Assembly (NCBI GenBank): GCA_902826055.1
Contig: CADEDJ010000017.1
Coordinates: 1-52,080, forward strand
Length of the DNA stretch: 52,080 nt
Origin: an uncultured Nitrosomonas sp.
Lineage (GTDB): Bacteria > Pseudomonadota > Gammaproteobacteria > Burkholderiales > Nitrosomonadaceae
Direction of reading: 5' to 3'
Under the pieces are notes generated by a model. The model did not search any database, was not told the origin of the DNA, and worked only from the letters and a program-made list of their open reading frames with translations. This document shows positions 16,377 through 24,437 of the stretch, piece after piece. Each line of letters begins with the position of its first letter. Position 1 is the stretch's first letter. Both the position numbers and the translations under genes were made by a program.

Positions 16377-17503
16377 GATGCATGGCTATGATCAATTTCA
16401 CCTCGGCGCTTTATCTCGGGCTCCATCATCCGAGCCAGTTTTTGCAACCCTGGCAACAGCTTACACTGGGGGTTCCGGCAGCACTCGCCGAACCGCCCGG
16501 TGCTGAGGAAGCGGCGGGAAGATTGGCGCAGTTACAAGGGTGTGAGCACGGTGTTTTGTTGCCTTCCACGTTACATTTATTTTGGGATTTATTTGCCATG
16601 CTGCGCCAGCAACCGGCGGCATTGTTTGTGGATGAAGGGGTTTACGCGATTGCTTACTGGGGGGGGGAACAGTTTCGTGCCAAAGGTGGCGATGTTTACA
16701 CTTTCCAGCACCACGATCCTGATGCGTTGCTGGCGCAAATCAAGCGGCAAGCGCATAAAAAGAAATATCCCGTGGCAATCGCGGATGGCTTTTGCCCAGC
16801 GTGCGGTCATGTCGCTCCGGCTGGAGAGTACCTGGAGATTGTGAGGCGTTATGGTGGTTTACTGGCATTGGATGATACCCAAGCTTTGGGAATTCTGGGC
16901 GAGCCGCCAGCGTTGCACAGTCCTTATGGCAAAGGCGGGGGCGGGACGTTGCGCTGGAGTGGAAATTTTGGGCCGGATATTGTAGTGGGATCATCGCTGG
17001 CAAAGGGTTTCGGTGTGCCTGTGGCGATTCTGGCAGGCAGCCATAAACTGATTAAGCGCTTTAAAACGGCAAGCGATACCCGGGTGCATGGCAGTCCGCC
17101 GTCGATTGCGGTTATTCAGGCTGCCAGGCATGCGTTGCTGGTGAACGAAATTCACGGGAATTTGTTGCGGCACAGATTGGCTCAGCGGGTTGCGCAATTT
17201 CGCAAAGGCTTGGAGGCCATCGGCTGGGATTCCATTGGTGGCTGGTTTCCTGTGCAAACCTTGCGGGGAATTGTTGGAAATGCCGCCATCCGAATGCATC
17301 AATATCTTTCCCGGTATGGTATTCAAGCGGTATTGTCACGGCCTCGCAATAGCGGCGAAGCCCACCTGAGTTTTTTAGTGACAGCGCGGCATACCGCTGG
17401 GGAAATTGATCATTGCATTGACATACTGAGTACATTGACACGAGGCCTTGATAAGGCAGCAAATCGCGGCGGCAAGCCAGCATATTCGGGCTTCATAAAA
17501 TGA
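16373..17503 (+). CDS. PLP-dependent alpha-oxoamine-synthase-fold enzyme, divergent
   Basis: 376 residues with the fold of 8-amino-7-oxononanoate synthase, KBL and serine palmitoyltransferase. LALDDTQALGILG (about 160) holds the Asp that binds the pyridine nitrogen. The usual DEAH is here DDTQ, so the His is replaced by Gln. SSLAKGFGVP (about 207) carries the Schiff-base Lys. The region that normally holds the substrate His (NHAS) reads VDEGVYAIAYWGG. A CPACG pair sits in ADGFCPACGHVAP. These changes suggest altered chemistry or substrate. It starts at GTG overlapping the previous stop (ATGTGA); ATG 16382 is an alternative. Cytoplasmic. In this operon it could build a small molecule or modify a protein; no partner enzymes for biotin synthesis are nearby. 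Confidence 0.75.
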   Translation: MRCMAMINFTSALYLGLHHPSQFLQPWQQLTLGVPAALAEPPGAEEAAGRLAQLQGCEHGVLLPSTLHLFWDLFAMLRQQPAALFVDEGVYAIAYWGGEQFRAKGGDVYTFQHHDPDALLAQIKRQAHKKKYPVAIADGFCPACGHVAPAGEYLEIVRRYGGLLALDDTQALGILGEPPALHSPYGKGGGGTLRWSGNFGPDIVVGSSLAKGFGVPVAILAGSHKLIKRFKTASDTRVHGSPPSIAVIQAARHALLVNEIHGNLLRHRLAQRVAQFRKGLEAIGWDSIGGWFPVQTLRGIVGNAAIRMHQYLSRYGIQAVLSRPRNSGEAHLSFLVTARHTAGEIDHCIDILSTLTRGLDKAANRGGKPAYSGFIK

Positions 17504-17526
17504 CAACTATAGGCGAGAGGTGAATC

Positions 17527-19911
17527 ATGAATCAAGAATTGAATTTTGAAACCATACCATTAGCACTCGCTCCCGAAATTACGGGAGAAATGTTCGAAGT
17601 GGAAAGCGAGCGAGGAATCCGACGCTCATTTGCAGGATCTAGAAACCGTAGTTTTCGGCCTGGCATTCGTCCCGATTTGAGACCAAAAGGAAGCAAACGC
17701 CCGCCGTCCTCGAGAACAAGACCTTTCGTAAAGGGATTGCGGCGGCCGTTTGGCAGTGCTGTCTATGAACCTTATCCGATTGCGAGCGAGCCCTATTCCA
17801 GTGAACCGGAACCATCCGGCTCAGAACGCACCCGCTGGGTACAGGATTGCTTGAATCAAGCGGCGGGAACGCAACTTCCGGTGACCGGAATCATGGGCCG
17901 GGATACACGCAGCGCCGTGCGGAATTTTCAGCGGCAGCAAGGATTAAGAGCAAGCGGTATTGTCGGCCCGGATACCGAAGATGCATTGAAGACGGCTTGC
18001 TCCGGACAAAATGCCGGGGAAAATTCTGAGCTTGAATCGTATAGGGAAGAACCCGGTTTTATCGCGTGGTTAACTTGGCAGCCCAGTAATGAAAAGCCAA
18101 AGTTGTATACTTGGGATGAAATCCAGAAACGCCCGCGTGATCGGATACACGGTGATACCGGTGTTTATGTTGTTGTTCTATTTGAACGAAGAACCGTTGG
18201 CGGGAAAACAAAAAAAATAATCACCCAAATCCTAAAAGTTGGAAAAGCGATTGATCAATCCTTTAGGAAAAGATTTGAGCATGATTCTCATAAAAAAATA
18301 CGCGCTGAGTATCCGGGAAAAGTTGGATATTACCTGGCCAAAATACAAGCAAGCGGCGCATGTCCTGTTCGCGGATGCGGTAATGTAATAGAGCATTTGG
18401 TAGCGCGCACCTTGATTCGGTCTGGAAAAATGATGGAACCGCATTACAAGGAACCGATTGTTCCTATCAAGGCACTCGATCAAATTCAGGTGGCCAATAT
18501 TCTGCCGAAGCCTTTGGCTAAAAATCTTGGAAAAGCCTATGCCGCAGTCGGCCCCTTGGATGTCCGGAAACAAAGAATAAGGCCTGTGGCAGCTCCAGCC
18601 AGCGGCTCCGGTAATTTGATTCTACCGAAGAATGCGATATGGGAACTGGAGTATCCCTTCAGCGAAGCCGAGGAGCTTGAGCTCGCCGCCGAATTATTGG
18701 CCATTTCCAACGAAGAAGAGCTGGATCTATTTCTTGGCAAAATGTTCAAGGGAATCGGTAGAGGATTGAAGAAATTTGGCCGTTTCGTCGGCAAGAAAGT
18801 GCTACCCGCATTGGGCAAGGGCTTGAAAGCGATTGGCAAGGTTGCATTGCCGATTGTTGGCAAAGCGCTCGGATCTTTTATTCCCATACCGGGCGTTGGC
18901 ACGGCAATTGGCGGTGCCATCGGAACAGCCGTTAGTAAAGCGCTGGAGCTTGAATTCAGCGGTTTGCCTGCAGAAGAAGCGGAACTGGAAATGGCGCGGC
19001 GGTTTGTGCGCATTGCCGCGACAGCAGCCAGACAAGCGGCTTTGGCCAATCCGCATGCCAATCCCGAAGCTATTGCCAATGCTGCTTTGATGGCAGCGGC
19101 TAAAATGCAAGTGCCGAATCTTCCTGTAGCGATTCAAAGAAATTCGGAACTAAACGGTGCGATTAATAATGAATGGCAGGTCAATAGCATTCAACCCGAG
19201 CGATCCGATCAGGAAGCGTTTCTGGGTGATGTATGGAACTCCATTAGCACCGGAGCTCGTAAGCTCTCCAGTGGCGTTGCCAATATGCTGACTGATTGTG
19301 CGCCCATTGAGGATCGCACTAGTTTTACGCCTAGAGATAAGCGCAAAGGAAAGCCGCGCGATATGAGCAAAGTGTATGCGCTGGTATTGCATCAGACTGC
19401 CGGCAATCAAAGGAATACGCCACCCAATCGGTATGATAGTGTCACTGCGCATTTTGTAATTAAGCCCAACGGACAAATACTGCAATTGCATCCATTGGCA
19501 GCCTACCTTAATGCCTCAAATGGGTTTAATGCTGGCAGTGTAGCCGTTGAATTTGCAGGTAATTTTCCTGATGTTAGAGGTAAACGGTACGTTTATCCGA
19601 ATGGCGCATCGCCTCAAGGCACTCTGACTGCCGAACAGATCAAGGCTGGGCGCTGTTTAGTACGTTACCTTGTTAAAAATATGAGCCTTACCCATATTGT
19701 GGCCCATCGACAATCCAGTGCAAGTCGTGCAAACGATCCGGGTCCGGATATTTGGTATCACGTAGGTCAATGGGCAATCAATAATCTGGGTTTACGGGAT
19801 GGTGGGCCAAGTTTTAAGGTTGGTAGCGGCAATCCCATACCGGATATTTGGCGGACGTGGGGAGAAACCAGACCACAACAGCCTGAACTTGGCGAGGAAA
19901 TCTTTGCTTAA
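17527..19911 (+). CDS. Modular protein: peptidoglycan-binding, GIY-YIG-like, glycine zipper, zinc amidase
   Basis: 794 residues with at least four modules. Residues 20-100 are disordered and basic, then acidic. Residues 103-158 form a peptidoglycan-binding (PG_binding_1) domain: VTGIMGRDTRSAVRNFQRQQGL and GIVGPDTEDAL. Residues 208-300 resemble a GIY-YIG domain: GVYVVV, ILKVGKAIDQSFRKRF and a candidate catalytic E289; this call is tentative. Residues 379-535 repeat the glycine-zipper domain of proteins A and B (ELELAAELLAISNEEELDLFLG, then VALPIVGKALGSFIP). Residues 614-755 are an Amidase_2 domain with zinc ligands H622, H727 and D737 (the same 10-residue His-Asp spacing as AmpD) and E675. It would cut the MurNAc-L-Ala bond. 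No signal peptide. Strong ribosome site GAGAGG. The layout resembles a delivered effector. Confidence 0.85.
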   Translation: MNQELNFETIPLALAPEITGEMFEVESERGIRRSFAGSRNRSFRPGIRPDLRPKGSKRPPSSRTRPFVKGLRRPFGSAVYEPYPIASEPYSSEPEPSGSERTRWVQDCLNQAAGTQLPVTGIMGRDTRSAVRNFQRQQGLRASGIVGPDTEDALKTACSGQNAGENSELESYREEPGFIAWLTWQPSNEKPKLYTWDEIQKRPRDRIHGDTGVYVVVLFERRTVGGKTKKIITQILKVGKAIDQSFRKRFEHDSHKKIRAEYPGKVGYYLAKIQASGACPVRGCGNVIEHLVARTLIRSGKMMEPHYKEPIVPIKALDQIQVANILPKPLAKNLGKAYAAVGPLDVRKQRIRPVAAPASGSGNLILPKNAIWELEYPFSEAEELELAAELLAISNEEELDLFLGKMFKGIGRGLKKFGRFVGKKVLPALGKGLKAIGKVALPIVGKALGSFIPIPGVGTAIGGAIGTAVSKALELEFSGLPAEEAELEMARRFVRIAATAARQAALANPHANPEAIANAALMAAAKMQVPNLPVAIQRNSELNGAINNEWQVNSIQPERSDQEAFLGDVWNSISTGARKLSSGVANMLTDCAPIEDRTSFTPRDKRKGKPRDMSKVYALVLHQTAGNQRNTPPNRYDSVTAHFVIKPNGQILQLHPLAAYLNASNGFNAGSVAVEFAGNFPDVRGKRYVYPNGASPQGTLTAEQIKAGRCLVRYLVKNMSLTHIVAHRQSSASRANDPGPDIWYHVGQWAINNLGLRDGGPSFKVGSGNPIPDIWRTWGETRPQQPELGEEIFA

Positions 19912-20002
19912 TATGCTTATCAATTATTTTCAATCATTTTTGCCATCCGAGAAAAATTGTTTTTTGTTAAGAATTGCACAAAAATCTTAAAGGAGAAACA
20001 AA

Positions 20003-20581
20003 ATGACTACCATCTCAACCAAAGCAGGGGAGGGTTCACTTGTATTCACGTCAAATGATGGTGAGCTTTCTTCTGCATCCGCCGTACTGTTGTTGAAAGC
20101 CACAAACCCGGAATATAACCAGCCTGTATTACATATCAAACAAGCAGGTGAACGCGGAGGCGCGGCTTCGATCCGGATCGATGACCCGAATCCTGATATC
20201 GAGTTTGTCGAGACTTGTCTGGATAATCTTAATCCCAATGATCATGGCGCCGGGAAGTATGAGATTGCCGTTCAGTCGGATCGGCTTCAAATTAATGGCC
20301 GCAAAGCTGATGGTAGCCGCTTCGAAACCATCGTCGTGTTTCAGCGGGCAGGAGTGAATTGCGATCTTATGCGACCAGAAAGTGGGGGAAATATCGGTTT
20401 TGGTTTTAAAGAAGCCAAAAAGTTTGAAGATTTTGGGGGTGGGCAAGGAGTCATTGCGATTGTCAATGTTTGTGTCGCTCCGACGAAAAATCTCGCCGGT
20501 GCTGGAATTTTGTATGTCGAGGACGGGGCGCTCAAATATATGGGATCGAAGGGAACAATAACTATTATCGCGCCAGCATGA
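20003..20581 (+). CDS. Beta-rich 192-residue protein, phage-structural-like C-terminus
   Basis: Not recognised with confidence. The protein alternates short hydrophobic strands with turns (ASAVLLLKATNPEYNQPVLH, AASIRIDDPNPDIEFVE, YEIAVQSDRLQINGRKADG). It ends ILYVEDGALKYMGSKGTIT, a form I associate with tail-fibre or spike proteins of phages and phage-like particles. No signal peptide, cysteine-poor, no membrane segment. It has a clear AGGAG ribosome site and sits between the amidase-bearing modular protein and the M23 peptidase, 91 bases after the former. It may be a trimeric or beta-sandwich structural part; this is inference. Confidence 0.65.
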   Translation: MTTISTKAGEGSLVFTSNDGELSSASAVLLLKATNPEYNQPVLHIKQAGERGGAASIRIDDPNPDIEFVETCLDNLNPNDHGAGKYEIAVQSDRLQINGRKADGSRFETIVVFQRAGVNCDLMRPESGGNIGFGFKEAKKFEDFGGGQGVIAIVNVCVAPTKNLAGAGILYVEDGALKYMGSKGTITIIAPA

Positions 20582-20599
20582 ACGAGAGGAGAGTAAGAA

Positions 20600-22126
20600 A
20601 TGTCGACAAATTACGTTTGGCCGCTCAGCAACAGCACGAAACCCGACGAGATGAACACTTCATTTGGGCCGCGCATCAATACCAATCGCTGGGATTTCCA
20701 CGATGGCATCGATCTGCCGGCCAGTATTGGAACCAAGGTTTATGCCATGCGCGGGGGAATAGTGCATTTCGCCGGGTTACCTGGAGACCCTGGGGCGGGC
20801 AGGTATGATTCCCGTCATGTCATTCTCGAGGTTGATGACCCCAATGATGGATGGATGTATCTCGCCTACCTGCATCTTGACAGTATTGATGGGGCCGTGA
20901 TCTCTGGTGCGAATATTGTGCAGGGACAGGAAATCGGCACAGTCGGTAAGCACGAAGCGACTTATCCACATTTGCACATCGAATTTCTCCAGGGAACGCC
21001 CGATGCTGATGCGCAAACCAGTCGTCATCCATTGAAGTATCTCCCCTATTCCAACACGGCGAACTTTACTGCACCGGTAGCCGACCGTTTCAATCGCTTC
21101 GGACCACACATGGCAGCGCGTCTGCTATTCGGCGCCAGCAGTAGGTCGGAAGGTGATTTGCTCAGGATTGAAGTCGACCTTCTCAGCGGTGCCGGCGTGC
21201 TTGCTACCCGCGTCGTTGATTTTCACGATGAAACGACGATCAATAAGAAAAGAGGTAACAGCGACAAGAAAATCTTTAAAAATGACATTGGCGTGGAAGG
21301 TTACCAAAAATCCCGCATGAACGATCCGGAACGTACACGTACCGATCTTTGTTATGGCATTCTGGTGCGTAACTTACCGGATGAGTGCGACATCCTCATT
21401 GCTCGTGTTTTCGATGTCGGCGACAACATGATCAGCAGTACGCCAATTCCCGTTCCGGATCAGAAAGCAACGAATGAGCTTGTCTGTTTCGAAGACGGCG
21501 TGATGCCACCCACAGGCTGGAAGCGCGTGACGAGCACGACAGGCAGCGGAACAACGGTGACGAATGATGCCTCCGCTGCTTACTCCGGTACGCGCGGAAT
21601 GCTCTGCATCGATGACTCCACTACAGAGACGAGAACCCAACGAACAGGCATTGAGTTTACGCTACAGCCTGGTCGCTTCGAATGGATTGCCGAAGGCTGG
21701 TTTAATCCGACTGTGCTGGATCTGGCACCGGATCAATCAATCGTGCTGCTGCATTTCCTGCATGGCGAAAACCTGAGCGTAGCAGCACGCATTCGCAACG
21801 AAGACGGTCAACTACTCGCAGGAATCGTGGCGAAGGATAGTAACGGTGACTTGAGAGGTTCGAGTAGTTCGGTAATTTCCGGTGCCATTGTTTCCGGCTT
21901 CTGGCGCAAATGGAGGCTGCATCTGCTGCGAATCGGCACGCGGGAGACGACCGCTGTGCTTTATCTGGACAAAGATGGCGAATTGGCAGAGCATGACCGC
22001 CTTAACTGGGATTCGACAACCTTTGAACCTCAAGTTTTGCGCGCTGGAATAGGCCGGTCGGAGGTGGGAGGGAAAGCAACTATACTGGTCGACGAGCTGC
22101 GGATAAGCGAATATCCCATTCCCTAA
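20600..22126 (+). CDS. M23 (LytM) metallopeptidase with jelly-roll-like C-terminus
   Basis: 508 residues. Residues 20-135 are an M23 peptidase domain: H34 and D38 in HDGID, H92 in YLHLD, and H124/H126 in HLHIEF give the full HxxxD plus HxH zinc and catalytic set, so it should cleave peptide cross-links of peptidoglycan or a similar peptide. Residues about 150-275 are beta-rich with no name. Residues about 290-508 look like a LamG or carbohydrate-binding sandwich (LVCFEDGVMPPTGWKRVTS, FEWIAEGWFNP, VDELRISEYP). There is no signal peptide, which is rare for M23 enzymes that act on the wall. The ribosome site GAGGAG lies 12 bases ahead of ATG. It follows the beta-rich 192-residue protein by 18 bases. 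Confidence 0.85.
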   Translation: MSTNYVWPLSNSTKPDEMNTSFGPRINTNRWDFHDGIDLPASIGTKVYAMRGGIVHFAGLPGDPGAGRYDSRHVILEVDDPNDGWMYLAYLHLDSIDGAVISGANIVQGQEIGTVGKHEATYPHLHIEFLQGTPDADAQTSRHPLKYLPYSNTANFTAPVADRFNRFGPHMAARLLFGASSRSEGDLLRIEVDLLSGAGVLATRVVDFHDETTINKKRGNSDKKIFKNDIGVEGYQKSRMNDPERTRTDLCYGILVRNLPDECDILIARVFDVGDNMISSTPIPVPDQKATNELVCFEDGVMPPTGWKRVTSTTGSGTTVTNDASAAYSGTRGMLCIDDSTTETRTQRTGIEFTLQPGRFEWIAEGWFNPTVLDLAPDQSIVLLHFLHGENLSVAARIRNEDGQLLAGIVAKDSNGDLRGSSSSVISGAIVSGFWRKWRLHLLRIGTRETTAVLYLDKDGELAEHDRLNWDSTTFEPQVLRAGIGRSEVGGKATILVDELRISEYPIP

Positions 22127-22131
22127 CCGTC

Positions 22132-23604
22132 ATGTTTGCCACTGTGGATACATCGATGGAGTTTTCAAGCTTAGCGCTTAACTCAAGCACTTCGGCTATC
22201 GCGTATTGCCGGAAACATCATGGTCGCTTTGTGGCGGAGCTGGAGGAGTTTATTCGCTTCCCGAGTATCAGTGCGCAGGTGCAGCATAACGGTGATATCC
22301 GACGATGCGCGGAGTGGCTGGCCGGACATTTGCAAAAAATCGGTATGGAGCGAGTGGTTGTATTTCCTACCAGGGGTTATCCCATTGTTTACGCGGAGAA
22401 ATGCCATGCGCCGGGAAAACCTACGGTGCTGATTTACGGTCATTACGATGTGCAACCGGCTGAGCCGCTGATCGAGTGGCAATCGCCGCCCTTCGAACCG
22501 GTGATCCGTGGGGAGGATCTTTATGGCAGGGGTGCTTCGGATGATAAAGGACAGCTTTTTACGCATGTCAAGGCATTGGAAGCATTGCTTCGAGGCGGTC
22601 GGAGATTGCCTGTTAACGTCAAGTGTCTGTTTGAGGGCGAGGAGGAAATCGGCAGTCCCAATTTGCCTGCTTTCATGATCGCCAACCGGCGGTTACTTGC
22701 TGCGGATTGTGCCGTGATATCGGATACGCAAATCCCGGCTGCCGGTCAGCCTGCCATTACTTACGCCTTGCGAGGTTCAATCAATTTTGAGCTGGAGATC
22801 TTCGGGCAAAAGCGGGAATTACATTCGGGCGTGTTGGGCGGTGCCATCCATAATCCGTTGCAAGCACTGTGCGAAATGATTGCGCAAATGCATGATCAGG
22901 CTGGACGTATAGCTATTCCTGGTTTTTATGACCGCGTGCGGCGATGGGATGCGAAGGAGCGCGCCTATATGAACAGGGTTGGGCCATCTGATGAAAAAAT
23001 ATTACAAGATGCCGGAGCGGCAATGGGTTGGGGCGAACCGGGTTATTCATTGTATGAGCGTACTACAATCCGCCCTGCGATCACGGTAACCGCCATTCAT
23101 GGCGGTTATCAGGGTAGCGGCGCTAAGGCAGCCATTCCAACGCGTGCTGTGGCCAAACTGAACTTCCGTCTGGTACCAGACCAGGACCCGCAGGAAATTG
23201 ATCGGCTGTTCCGTAAATATGTGGCAAAGATTACGCCACCGGGCATGCGGATACGAATTCGCACATTCGCATCATCCCGGCCTGTACTGATAGACCGTAA
23301 CCATCCTGCATTAATGGCTGCGGCGCGCGCCTATCATCAGGGATTTGGAGCAGCGCCGATATTTTTACGCAATGGCGGCACGATTCCGGTAGTGGGTCTG
23401 ATTCAGGAAATTTTGCATCTGCCTGTTGTGTTGATGGGCTTTGGTTTGCCAGACGACGCTATTCACGGAGCGAATGAAAAATTTTATTTGCCCAATTTTT
23501 TTAATGGAATTGAGACCGGCATCCGGTTTCTGACAGCAATAGGACAGAGACAGCATGCCAGTCTTGTCAGGCGGGATAACAGGCAAATATTCGTAACACA
23601 GTAA
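22132..23604 (+). CDS. M20 family dipeptidase / metallopeptidase
   Basis: 490 residues of the M20 di-zinc peptidase family, closest in layout to the CNDP-type dipeptidases. Visible motifs: GHYDVQP (first zinc His and Asp), GRGASDDKGQ (bridging Asp), EGEEEIGS (catalytic Glu and ligand), SDTQ (ligand Asp) and IHGANE (last ligand His). The dimerisation or lid domain contains ELHSGVLGGAIHNPLQAL. Such enzymes hydrolyse dipeptides or acylated amino acids in the cytoplasm. An N-terminal extension of about 20 residues precedes the conserved start; ATG 22156 is an alternative. It starts five bases after the M23 gene, so it belongs to the same transcript and may degrade peptides released from the wall. 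Confidence 0.9.
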   Translation: MFATVDTSMEFSSLALNSSTSAIAYCRKHHGRFVAELEEFIRFPSISAQVQHNGDIRRCAEWLAGHLQKIGMERVVVFPTRGYPIVYAEKCHAPGKPTVLIYGHYDVQPAEPLIEWQSPPFEPVIRGEDLYGRGASDDKGQLFTHVKALEALLRGGRRLPVNVKCLFEGEEEIGSPNLPAFMIANRRLLAADCAVISDTQIPAAGQPAITYALRGSINFELEIFGQKRELHSGVLGGAIHNPLQALCEMIAQMHDQAGRIAIPGFYDRVRRWDAKERAYMNRVGPSDEKILQDAGAAMGWGEPGYSLYERTTIRPAITVTAIHGGYQGSGAKAAIPTRAVAKLNFRLVPDQDPQEIDRLFRKYVAKITPPGMRIRIRTFASSRPVLIDRNHPALMAAARAYHQGFGAAPIFLRNGGTIPVVGLIQEILHLPVVLMGFGLPDDAIHGANEKFYLPNFFNGIETGIRFLTAIGQRQHASLVRRDNRQIFVTQ

Positions 23605-23620
23605 CATTTTGGAGGACATG

Positions 23621-24412
23621 ATGATCATCGATTGCCACTGTCATGCCGGAAGCGGCGATGGTTTTACCGGACCCTGGGATACGCGGGCGCCATTGGAGGA
23701 TTATCTGCACCGTGCCAGCGCGGCAGGAATTCAGCGCAGCGTTTTATTTGCCGCATTTCATTCGGATTACGCTGCCGCCAATAAAGAAGTGGCGAAGATT
23801 GTAGCCAGCCAGCCGGACAGGTTTTATGGCTTTGCATTTGTGCATGCGGCCAGAGACCGCGGGCGGGTACATAAATTGATCGAAACCGCTGTCAGACAAT
23901 ATGGATTTGCCGGGATTAAAGTGCATCGCCATGATGCGCCGATTACCCGGGAAATCTGTGATGCGGCAAGGGCTTTCGCTTTGCCGGTACTTTACGATGT
24001 GGTGGGAGAGGTATCGGTTTGTGAGCTGCTGGCGCAAGAATACCCGGATGTCAACTTCATTATTCCCCATCTGGGCAGCTTTGCTGACGATTGGCGTGCA
24101 CAATTGGGCCTCATTGATCATTTGGTTCGTCATTCGAATATTTATACGGATACTGCTGGTGTGCGGCGTTTCGATTTGCTGGAGCAAGCGGTGAAACGCG
24201 CCGGAGCGGGCAAGATTTTGTTTGGTTCGGACGGGCCATGGCTTCATCCAGGCATTGAATTGGCAAAGATCAAGGCATTACGCCTTTCGCCACAGCAGGA
24301 AAAATTGATTTTGGGAACTAATTTGCAAAAGTTAATCCCTATCGTGCGGCAACATCGGCCATCTGCTTTATCCAAATGGCGAAACACGGCGCAATTAGCT
24401 TTTTCCGAATAA
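23621..24412 (+). CDS. Amidohydrolase-2 family metal-dependent hydrolase
   Basis: 263 residues with a TIM-barrel amidohydrolase pattern: DCHCH at residues 4-8, KVHRH near 98-102, IPHLG near 145 and GSDGPW near 203 supply the metal ligands and catalytic Asp. Family members hydrolyse or decarboxylate small aromatic or amide substrates; the substrate here is unknown. I place the start at ATG 23621 because GGAGG (23611-23615) is correctly spaced for it; ATG 23618 and a TTG at 23609 are less likely. It is the last plus-strand gene of the operon and ends 25 bases from the convergent regulator gene. Confidence 0.85.
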   Translation: MIIDCHCHAGSGDGFTGPWDTRAPLEDYLHRASAAGIQRSVLFAAFHSDYAAANKEVAKIVASQPDRFYGFAFVHAARDRGRVHKLIETAVRQYGFAGIKVHRHDAPITREICDAARAFALPVLYDVVGEVSVCELLAQEYPDVNFIIPHLGSFADDWRAQLGLIDHLVRHSNIYTDTAGVRRFDLLEQAVKRAGAGKILFGSDGPWLHPGIELAKIKALRLSPQQEKLILGTNLQKLIPIVRQHRPSALSKWRNTAQLAFSE

Positions 24413-24437
24413 AGTTCCGCAGGCAAAGATAGCGTAA

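Noticed and set aside
16373..17503. Biotin gene bioF or serine palmitoyltransferase
   Set aside because: The DEAH and NHAS histidines are missing and no biotin or sphingolipid partner genes are adjacent.
11413..24412. Complete contractile injection system or prophage
   Set aside because: No sheath, tube, baseplate, terminase, capsid or ATPase loading gene is visible; only lytic and structural-like hints.
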